From the NCBI RefSeq assembly GCF_007997305.1, contig NZ_VORZ01000003.1:278377-342376 (forward strand): a stretch of 64,000 nt of DNA, given 5' to 3'. Below, in pieces: positions 58,057-64,000 of this stretch. This DNA comes from Psychrobacter frigidicola. Lineage in GTDB: Bacteria > Pseudomonadota > Gammaproteobacteria > Pseudomonadales > Moraxellaceae. Numbering within the stretch: the first letter of the stretch is position 1; each line of letters opens with the position of its first letter. Below the pieces are notes generated by a model. It was not told the origin of the DNA. It searched no databases and was given only the letters and a program-made list of their open reading frames with translations. The position numbers and the translations under genes are program-made.

Positions 58057-58719
58057 ATGAATCAATTAGAACCAAATTCTAAAGATAGATTGGTTAGTGT
58101 TGCTAAAGCAGTAGCAGGTACACTTCCGTATATAGGAACTCTAGTTTCAGAACTGCTTGATAATGTTGTGCCAAATTTAAGGTTTGAACGTATAGTAGTA
58201 TTTCTTCAAGCACTTGATCTAAGAGTGTCTCAAATTGATGAGAAGCTTGAGTATTTTAAAATAAATCTAGCTAGTGAAGAAGGAATAGATTTACTAGAAG
58301 AAGGTATGTTGCAAGCCTCTCGATCGATAAGTCGTGAACGCAAAGAAAGACTTGCATCCATACTCGAAAAATCCTTAACTAAAGAAAATTTAAAGTACGA
58401 AGAATCAAGAAAAATTCTAAATATATTTAGAGAGCTAACCGACCCTGAAGTTATTTGGTTAATATGCTATTCTCTTGAACCAAGCTTTGGTAAAGGTCCA
58501 CATTCTGATTGGGTTGAACAACATCCAGATGTCCTGAATCCTATATCTAGAACTATTACTGGATTAAATGAACAATCAGAAAATGAAAATTCAGAAAAAG
58601 CTGCTCTACAAGATAGTTATAAAGAGACGTTAATACGCTTAGGCTTGATTCAAAGTAATGAACGTACAACTAATATGACAACGTTGGGTCAAATGGTTAT
58701 TAAATATATTAAAGATTAA
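58057..58719 (+). CDS. Orphan helical protein of unknown function (AT-rich gene)
   Basis: 220 residues, not recognised. An amphipathic/hydrophobic amino-terminal part (VAKAVAGTLPYIGTLVSELLDNVVP, about 14-38) is followed by a predicted coiled helix with FERIVVFLQALDLRVSQIDEKLEYF and charged helices. The end looks like a winged helix (TLIRLGLIQSNE ... MTTLGQMVIKYI, about 190-220). Counting four 60-base lines gives 81 G+C of 240 (34%), against about 45% in a line of the gene before it. GGAG lies upstream of the ATG. It is bounded by its own terminator and looks like a recently acquired single gene. Confidence 0.7.
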   Translation: MNQLEPNSKDRLVSVAKAVAGTLPYIGTLVSELLDNVVPNLRFERIVVFLQALDLRVSQIDEKLEYFKINLASEEGIDLLEEGMLQASRSISRERKERLASILEKSLTKENLKYEESRKILNIFRELTDPEVIWLICYSLEPSFGKGPHSDWVEQHPDVLNPISRTITGLNEQSENENSEKAALQDSYKETLIRLGLIQSNERTTNMTTLGQMVIKYIKD

Positions 58720-58748
58720 AATTAATTCACGTAATATCTAGAAAAATG

Positions 58749-58782
58749 AAGCGCCATTTACTTATTAAGTGGTGCTTTCTTA
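58749..58782. terminator. Terminator between the orphan gene and dapE
   Basis: AAGCGCCA (58749-58756) pairs with TGGTGCTT (58770-58777), one G-U, with further pairing inside, then TTTCTT. Confidence 0.75.
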
Positions 58783-58806
58783 CATCAAAAAAAACTGATT
58801 CAATTA

Positions 58807-60054
58807 TCAACCCAATAATAAATTCTCCAATACCCTCTCATAAATCTTCGCCAATCTTCCTAAATCATCTACCTCAACTTTTTCATCGACCTGATGAATG
58901 GTGGCATTACGTACACCTAGCTCAACCACTTGCGCGCCGGTAGGGGCAATAAAACGACCATCGGATGTACCGCCAGACGTTGATAATGTGGTATTAGTTC
59001 CAGTCACTGACTTAATCGCTTGCTGGCACGCCGAGACCAGTTTGCCTTCAGAAGTTAAAAATGGTTCGCCTGATAGCTTCCAGCTTATGTCATATTCAGC
59101 TTTGCTATCAGCGAAGTGCTTATCAAATATCGCATGCGTTTTCTCTTTGAGTTCATCAGCTGTGGTTTCAGTTGAAAAGCGAAAGTTAAAGACAGCTTCT
59201 AAGGTTTCAGGAATGACGTTGGTTGCGCCAGTTCCGCCATCAATATTGGAGATTTGCAGGGATGTTGCAGGGAAGTAGTCATTACCATTATCCCAAGTCG
59301 CAGCAGACAGTTCAGCCAAAGCTGGCAGGGCAGCATGAATAGGGTTGCTTGCCAGATGCGGATAGGCGACGTGTCCTTGTTTACCGGTTACGGTTAAAAC
59401 TGCACCTAAGGAACCGCGACGACCATTTTTGATAATGTCGCCGAGAGTGTCGGTACTTGAGGGTTCACCAACGAGGCAGTAAGTAATTTTCTCCTCTCGT
59501 GCTTCTAATGTCTCAATCACTTTTACTGTGCCATTAATGGAAGGCCCTTCTTCATCAGAGGTAATTAAAAAGGCAATTGAGCCGTTATGCTCTGGATGAT
59601 TTGCCACAAAACGTTCTGCTGCCACGGTAAATGCGGCAATACCCGTTTTCATATCAGCAGCACCGCGTCCCCACAGGTAGCCATCAGCAATCGTTGGCGA
59701 AAATGGCGGATACGTCCAATTTCTCTCATCACCTGTTGGTACAACATCGGTATGACCAGCAAAGCAAATCATGGGTTCAGCAATTCCGCGCCGAGCCCAT
59801 AAATTTTTGACCTCAGCGTGTTCACCGCTTTTGGCTTTATCACCAAAATACATAAACTCGCAGTCAAAGCCTGCCCGTGTCAATCGCTCTGACAGTACAT
59901 CTTGGCAACCGGTATCATCAGGCGTTACCGAAGCACGTTCCATCAAGGCGATGCTTAAGGCTAAAGTCGCTTGCTGATAAGTATCTGTTGCAGATTTTTT
60001 TATGGTTTCGATGTTGTTGTTAGCAATTTTCGCTATTGAGTCGTTATTTGACAT
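58807..60054 (-). CDS. dapE: DapE, succinyl-diaminopimelate desuccinylase
   Basis: Dinuclear zinc hydrolase that makes LL-diaminopimelate for lysine and peptidoglycan. 415 residues from the ATG at 60054, six bases after AAAAGG; an in-frame ATG at 60078 lacks a site. Motifs: [14 protein letters not shown] with the first zinc His, [10 protein letters not shown] with the bridging Asp, [12 protein letters not shown] with the catalytic Glu pair, and [33 protein letters not shown]. About 30 extra polar residues precede the family start. Confidence 0.95.
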   Translation of the reverse strand: MSNNDSIAKIANNNIETIKKSATDTYQQATLALSIALMERASVTPDDTGCQDVLSERLTRAGFDCEFMYFGDKAKSGEHAEVKNLWARRGIAEPMICFAGHTDVVPTGDERNWTYPPFSPTIADGYLWGRGAADMKTGIAAFTVAAERFVANHPEHNGSIAFLITSDEEGPSINGTVKVIETLEAREEKITYCLVGEPSSTDTLGDIIKNGRRGSLGAVLTVTGKQGHVAYPHLASNPIHAALPALAELSAATWDNGNDYFPATSLQISNIDGGTGATNVIPETLEAVFNFRFSTETTADELKEKTHAIFDKHFADSKAEYDISWKLSGEPFLTSEGKLVSACQQAIKSVTGTNTTLSTSGGTSDGRFIAPTGAQVVELGVRNATIHQVDEKVEVDDLGRLAKIYERVLENLLLG

Positions 60055-60133
60055 GGATAACCTTTTAACAGTTAGCATTATTAATGACAGTTAATGGTCA
60101 CGCTAATGATTTATTATTTGAATTTTTTCAATA

Positions 60134-60901
60134 CTAACTATCTTCAATAAAAGGCACTAAGCCGTCACGGCGCATCCAAGTCGCAATAGAGTAGCGTTGC
60201 CGATGGGCGATTTGCACCTGATGTTGGAGGTTGCTATCAAATATTATTAAGCGATTGGCAACCGGCATGACGTTATGAGGCTTGCCATGATTATCAACCA
60301 CTTCTAACGCGCCGCCGTCACTGGTTGCCCATTCATCGTTGAGATAAAACACTGCTGAGATAACGCGCTCATTGCGCCCAGCAGGATTGTCACTATGCCA
60401 GTGGTAGCCAAAACCGATTGGATAGCAAGCATAATGCGCTTCACTATGACGAATGCCTGCGAATAAGCTACGGTTGAGGGTTAATGCGAGTTCATTAATG
60501 CTTTGCAGATAATAATATCCTGCAAATAAGTCTGGGGTAATCCAGCGGATTTTATCACCGCGGATATCACTAACCCGAATACCGGTAGTGAGCTGTGCAT
60601 CACGATAGTCAATAAAGCCACTTTCAGCTTGTAGCGCTAATAAAGCCTTGCACTTAAACACGTCGTCAATAATTATCCAGCCATTATTAACAAGCTGATC
60701 AAGCTGAATATCAGTAAGTCTATCTTCCCAATTAACGTCAAAATCAGACAGTTGTAGAGCATGTTGGGTAAGCGGTATATCAGTAACATCATTAATATTA
60801 GGAGTAAGGAGTGGCGGATTATCATGACCTATCGGATTATCGATGGTCAACTCAGTTGAGCTTAAACCTGTTACGTCAAGATTGCTGATTATCTCTGTCA
60901 T
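60134..60901 (-). CDS. 2-oxoglutarate/Fe(II)-dependent oxygenase family protein
   Basis: 255 residues. The carboxyl 190 form a prolyl-4-hydroxylase-like domain: NNGWIIIDDVF, the iron motif His169-Ser-Asp171 in HWHSDNPAGRNERVISAVFYLND, the SDGGALEVVD turn, the distal His227, and Arg236 as 2-oxoglutarate ligand. The first 50 residues are polar and probably flexible. Target unknown. The start could also be one of two ATGs upstream (60922, 60943). AAGG stands about nine bases before 60901. Confidence 0.8.
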   Translation of the reverse strand: MTEIISNLDVTGLSSTELTIDNPIGHDNPPLLTPNINDVTDIPLTQHALQLSDFDVNWEDRLTDIQLDQLVNNGWIIIDDVFKCKALLALQAESGFIDYRDAQLTTGIRVSDIRGDKIRWITPDLFAGYYYLQSINELALTLNRSLFAGIRHSEAHYACYPIGFGYHWHSDNPAGRNERVISAVFYLNDEWATSDGGALEVVDNHGKPHNVMPVANRLIIFDSNLQHQVQIAHRQRYSIATWMRRDGLVPFIEDS

Positions 60902-61031
60902 TTCGTCGCCGCCCTTATTCATCAACTCGCAATCGACCATCAATCAACGCCTATTTACCAAAACCTTCGTTATCTTTCGCTATTCCTATGCTACCATAGA
61001 TGCAATTTTTCTTATTTAAACTTTTGAACTT

Positions 61032-61907
61032 ATGAATTATAAACACGCTTATCACGCCGGTAACTTTGCTGATGTGGTTAAACACATTTTATTGGTACAA
61101 CTGCTTAACCAATTAGGCCAAAAAAACAAACCTTTTTATGTGCTTGACGCTTATGGTGGCCGCGGATTGTATTCGCTGGCCAGTGAAGAGGCGCGCAAGA
61201 CGGGTGAAGCCAAAGGCGGTATCCAAGCCTTAATGAAAGCAGATATTGAAAAGGCGCCAGCCGCTGTTAAAGAATATGTAGAAGGCATCAAGCAGGCTCG
61301 CTTCACTTATGATAATAAAGTTTATCCTGGTTCGCCGTGGTGGATTGCTCATCATGTTGAAAAAAATCCTGATGGCGGTGTTCGCGGTGAAGCGTTTGAA
61401 GCTAAAGCCAGTGAGTATGATGCGCTCAACTACCAGTTGCATAAACTACCAATCGGTATTCATCATCGTAGCTCGTTCGAAGGGATAGCCGCAGTTATTC
61501 CGCCAAAAGAGAAACGTGGTCTGATTTTCCTTGATCCCCCCTATGAGCAAGAACATAAAGACTTTACGCGTCTAATTAATTTGTTAGTTGCTTCTTATAA
61601 TAAATGGCCGCAAGGCACTTATGCGTTATGGTTCCCTATTAAGAACATTGAAGCGGTAGAACTATTTTATAAAAAATTAAAACGTACTGAGATGAGACGT
61701 CAACTTGTCTGTGAGCTGAATATCTATCCTAATGATATTGCGGTCGGTCTAAATGGTACTGGTATGCTTATTATTAATCCACCGTGGCAGTTTGATAACC
61801 ATGCTCGTGAGATATTACGTTTCTTACAACCTGTATTTAAAGTTGCTGATGCGCCAAACCTAACCCCAGATAGTGCGACCAATGTGCGCTGGCTAGTTGG
61901 CGAATAA
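61032..61907 (+). CDS. rlmJ: RlmJ, 23S rRNA adenine-2030 N6-methyltransferase
   Basis: AdoMet-dependent enzyme that methylates A2030 of 23S rRNA before 50S assembly. 291 residues: MNYKHAYHAGNFADVVKH start, DAYGGRGLYSL (39-49) for AdoMet binding, and the DPPY catalytic motif at 168-171 (LIFLDPPYEQEHKDF). LWFPIK and MLIINPPWQFD complete the family. No good ribosome binding site before the ATG. It ends ten bases before pssA. Confidence 0.93.
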   Translation: MNYKHAYHAGNFADVVKHILLVQLLNQLGQKNKPFYVLDAYGGRGLYSLASEEARKTGEAKGGIQALMKADIEKAPAAVKEYVEGIKQARFTYDNKVYPGSPWWIAHHVEKNPDGGVRGEAFEAKASEYDALNYQLHKLPIGIHHRSSFEGIAAVIPPKEKRGLIFLDPPYEQEHKDFTRLINLLVASYNKWPQGTYALWFPIKNIEAVELFYKKLKRTEMRRQLVCELNIYPNDIAVGLNGTGMLIINPPWQFDNHAREILRFLQPVFKVADAPNLTPDSATNVRWLVGE

Positions 61908-61917
61908 GGACACGGTT

Positions 61918-62835
61918 ATGACTACTGAGCAATTACCCAAAAATCAACCGAATAGCAATAATCCAAACGATGTTTTATTACGTGATGGATTGTCACAGGA
62001 TAGCGCGGCTACTCAGCCACCCTTCGTTGACGAGCATGAGTTTAATATTCATCTAGCGAATAATGATAACTATGATGGTCTAACTTTTGAGGTGATTGAA
62101 GCAGAAGTTGCTGAAGGTAAGCGCGTGGTGAGTCGTGGTGTTTATTTAGCCCCTAATCTAATTACTACCTTGTCGCTATTATCTGGTTTTTATTCAATTT
62201 TGGCCAGTACTGATGGTAAGTTTTATCAAGCGTCTTTAGCGATTTTTCTATCCGCTATCCTTGATGGCGCAGATGGTCGAGTTGCGCGAATGCTTAATGC
62301 GCAAAGTCCATTTGGTGAGCAATATGACTCTTTAGCAGATATGTTAGCATTTGGTATCGCTCCAGCTATTTTGATTTATAGTTTCGCCTTAGAGCCATTA
62401 GGTCGCATCGGTCTAGGTTGTGCGTTTGTCTTTACCGCTTGCGGAGCTTTTCGCTTGGCGCGGTTCAACGTGCAGGTCGGCACTGTCGATAAAAAGTACT
62501 TTGTCGGTCTAGCGAGTCCGCTTGCTGCAATCTTAGTAACAGCTGCTGTCATGGTGGCGATGGATCATAACGAATGGGTAGGGCAATACGATAGTCTAGT
62601 GATGACTTTATTTGCCGCTTGGGTCGTTATTTGTGGTCTGCTTATGGTCAGTAATGTAAAATATTATAGCTTTAAAGAGTTCGATAAAAAGAAAGTTCCG
62701 TTCGTGGTGCTTATCGTTGGCGTACTAGTCATGAGCATAGTGCTGTATGACATACCGGTTGGCATCTTAGCGATTGGGATTATCTACGCCTTATCAGGTA
62801 TTGTAACTACCTTAAAAGCTAAATCTAAAAGTTAA
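61918..62835 (+). CDS. pssA: PssA, CDP-diacylglycerol-serine phosphatidyltransferase
   Basis: Integral membrane enzyme that makes phosphatidylserine, precursor of phosphatidylethanolamine. 305 residues. The CDP-alcohol phosphotransferase signature runs DGADGRVARMLNAQSPFGEQYDSLAD (about 115-140) with its conserved Asp residues, among six to eight membrane helices. About 70 amino-terminal residues are polar, Asn/Asp-rich. Start ATG at 61918 follows TAAGGA; the gene lies ten bases after rlmJ. Terminator follows. Confidence 0.93.
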   Translation: MTTEQLPKNQPNSNNPNDVLLRDGLSQDSAATQPPFVDEHEFNIHLANNDNYDGLTFEVIEAEVAEGKRVVSRGVYLAPNLITTLSLLSGFYSILASTDGKFYQASLAIFLSAILDGADGRVARMLNAQSPFGEQYDSLADMLAFGIAPAILIYSFALEPLGRIGLGCAFVFTACGAFRLARFNVQVGTVDKKYFVGLASPLAAILVTAAVMVAMDHNEWVGQYDSLVMTLFAAWVVICGLLMVSNVKYYSFKEFDKKKVPFVVLIVGVLVMSIVLYDIPVGILAIGIIYALSGIVTTLKAKSKS

Positions 62836-62878
62836 CCTTTATCACTGTTCCATTGTAGGTGTTACCTCAGTAAAAACG

Positions 62879-62912
62879 AAAAAACCGCTTATTTTTAATA
62901 GGCGGTTTTTTT
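62879..62912 (+). terminator. Terminator after pssA
   Basis: AAAACCGCTTATT pairs with AATAGGCGGTTTT (one G-U/mismatch), followed by T-residues to 62912. Confidence 0.92.
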
Positions 62913-63106
62913 GCGTGTTAGAGCTCATTGAGCAGCGATTTTTTATAGACATTGCCGCAGAGTTTTGGGCGACACTTATACTAGTAAGATGGTATTGTAT
63001 AATATATCTATTAGTATTTTACTATTAGACAATGTTTTTTAAAGCTTTGGATAAACGTATTCGTTAATCCAAGTGAATCCATTTGACAATAAAAGCCGAG
63101 GTTATT

Positions 63107-63673
63107 ATGTTGCAATTAAATAGTTCTAACCCGTTATCGTCTATCTTAAAGTTATCAACTCATTTACTGTCAACTAAATTACTGAAAGGGTTGATAGTTA
63201 GCACTTTACTTTCATTGTCATTCATTTCAATATCTGCGCATGCAGCCACTAGTAATTTAACAAGTGTAATATCTCGGGCTGAAGCTGCAAATCCAACTAA
63301 CTTTAAGCGTTTAAATGTTAATGGTCGCGCAGCAACTTATGCATCAGCGCCGTGTTCTGTGAAAAAAGGGTTGATTATTTGTGGGCTTGAAAAGCTCAAA
63401 CTAATCAATAGTAGTATTAATGAAGTGAATGCGGACTATGATTTGGCGCAAACTTTTTTCTTTCCATCAAAAGCTCAGCCACGGACAGCCGTTGTTGTCA
63501 TCACTCGTTCTGGCCTAATGGATGATAGTGTCAGTGCTGAACGTTATCGTATTAGCTTTAAGTTAGAAGGTAAACCATCTGATTTAAACTGGCATTGGGT
63601 TCAGTACGGTGTCCAATATCAATGTGCCCGCGGTAGCAAAGCAGGTAAATGGACTAAGAATATTTGCCCTTAA
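63107..63673 (+). CDS. Secreted protein of unknown function
   Basis: 188 residues from the ATG at 63107, with GAGG six bases upstream. The amino end is a signal peptide: basic and polar n-region, hydrophobic core LIVSTLLSLSFISISA and cleavage at AHA (about residue 46). The mature part has about 140 residues and four Cys, which could form two disulfides (PCSVKKGLIICG, YQCARG, ENICP-like end), and several beta-type stretches. I recognise no family. A TATAAT (62998-63003) may be its -10 box. Confidence 0.8.
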   Translation: MLQLNSSNPLSSILKLSTHLLSTKLLKGLIVSTLLSLSFISISAHAATSNLTSVISRAEAANPTNFKRLNVNGRAATYASAPCSVKKGLIICGLEKLKLINSSINEVNADYDLAQTFFFPSKAQPRTAVVVITRSGLMDDSVSAERYRISFKLEGKPSDLNWHWVQYGVQYQCARGSKAGKWTKNICP

Positions 63674-63741
63674 TGTAGTCCTATATTGATAGGTATATTT
63701 AGAATCATTGAAGAATTATAAAATTAAATCATCTAACCCCC

Positions 63742-63769
63742 TTGACCGTCTCTGAAATATGCGTATAAT
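63742..63769 (+). promoter_or_regulatory. First stable-RNA-type promoter
   Basis: TTGACC (63742-63747), 16-base spacer, TATAAT (63764-63769), with an A+T-rich stretch upstream as in UP elements. An inverted repeat CTTCCCT (63771-63777) / AGGGAAG (63784-63790) begins just after the -10 box and would lie at the 5' end of the transcript. Confidence 0.75.
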
Positions 63770-63863
63770 GCTTCCCTGTTGGAAGGGAAGGCGTTTTTGG
63801 AAGTGGTTTACTACTGAAAGAAGTTAACCAAATAAATTACTTTTAATTAGAATGATTTATTCC

Positions 63864-63891
63864 TTGACACCATCTTAAAAGCGTCTATAAT
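63864..63891 (+). promoter_or_regulatory. Second stable-RNA-type promoter
   Basis: Perfect TTGACA (63864-63869), 16-base spacer and perfect TATAAT (63886-63891), with a G+C-rich discriminator (ACGCCCCTC) and a strongly A+T-rich upstream region. These are features of rRNA promoters under growth-rate and stringent control. Confidence 0.85.
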
Positions 63892-63974
63892 ACGCCCCTC
63901 AGCAAGGGAGAGCAGCGACATAAGTAACACACTTATAACCTGACTCACTTACTGAAACGAATTAGAACAAAGGG

Positions 63975-64000
63975 TTGACAGACTTACATTTTATGTTATA
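63975..64000 (+). promoter_or_regulatory. Third stable-RNA-type promoter (cut by the window edge)
   Basis: TTGACA (63975-63980), 16-base spacer, then TATA at the last four bases of the window; the -10 box would be completed just outside. With the two promoters before it, it implies an rRNA or tRNA operon to the right. Confidence 0.65.

Noticed and set aside
58807..60054. Whether genes near the AT-rich orphan form a defence island
   Set aside because: dapE, the 2OG oxygenase, iscX and the thioesterase are ordinary metabolic genes; no nuclease, helicase, toxin pair, integrase or repeats are present.

Overview
The window is a contiguous stretch of a gammaproteobacterial chromosome, most probably from Psychrobacter (Moraxellaceae). 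This rests on protein character and gene order rather than on any search. The order gatA-gatC divergent from mreBCD-maf-rng is the Pseudomonadales one. Aspartate carbamoyltransferase is paired with a metal-ligand-less dihydroorotase homologue, as in pseudomonads. The fabD-fabG-acpP block lacks plsX and fabH. Almost everything is housekeeping; I see no insertion sequence, prophage, CRISPR array, tRNA gene or complete rRNA gene inside the window.

Layout. 1-860 (minus strand): gatA start and gatC. 1.4-6.6 kb: cell shape genes mreB, mreC, mreD, then maf and rng (RNase G). 6.6-21.3 kb: one unbroken S10-spc-alpha ribosomal protein block of 26 ribosomal proteins plus secY and rpoA, in E. coli order. 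It is subdivided by three good sigma70-like promoters (6717, 12073, 18052) and ends at a strong terminator (21227). 21.3-23.1 kb (minus): yciO-like gene and epmC. 23.2-27.8 kb: yceD-rpmF, fabD-fabG-acpP and kbp (BON-LysM). 27.9-31.6 kb: queG, nnr and a DUF4124 gene. 32.3-35.9 kb: ilvB-ilvN-ilvC. 36-38 kb: a small membrane protein, a cold-shock protein with a long leader, and a DUF421 protein. 38.4-42.2 kb: etfB-etfA, a TrmH-family methyltransferase and fbp. 42.6-45.5 kb: pyrB, pyrC' and a DUF2127 protein. 45.6-50.3 kb (minus): a CPA1 antiporter, a DUF2254 protein and a YihY/BrkB protein. 50.5-52.7 kb: wrbA, a DUF2069 protein and a DUF3108 protein. 53.0-55.3 kb: groES-groEL behind a sigma32-type promoter. 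55.4-60.9 kb: yaaA, a thioesterase, iscX, a GyrI-like protein, an AT-rich orphan gene, dapE and a 2OG-Fe(II) oxygenase. 61-63.7 kb: rlmJ, pssA and a secreted protein of unknown function. 63.7-64.0 kb: three tandem promoters, each with a 16-base spacer, pointing out of the window, as expected upstream of a stable-RNA (probably 16S-23S-5S) operon.

How it works together. The window is dominated by growth functions: translation (26 clustered ribosomal proteins, L32, GatCA, RlmJ, EpmC, QueG), envelope growth (MreBCD, fatty acid initiation, PssA, DapE), branched-chain amino acid and pyrimidine synthesis, and protein folding. Regulatory signals fit this: growth-type promoters in front of ribosomal genes, a heat-shock promoter for the chaperonins and a long untranslated leader for the cold-shock gene.

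The most unusual items are an orphan low-GC gene at 58057-58719, an intrinsic terminator with no gene in front of it (56358-56381), a long dyad enclosing the ilvC -10 box, a short Ile/Leu-rich reading frame far upstream of ilvB, and lineage-specific insertions or extensions in RNase G, Maf, L23, YihY and EpmC. I did not find a convincing undescribed multi-gene system.
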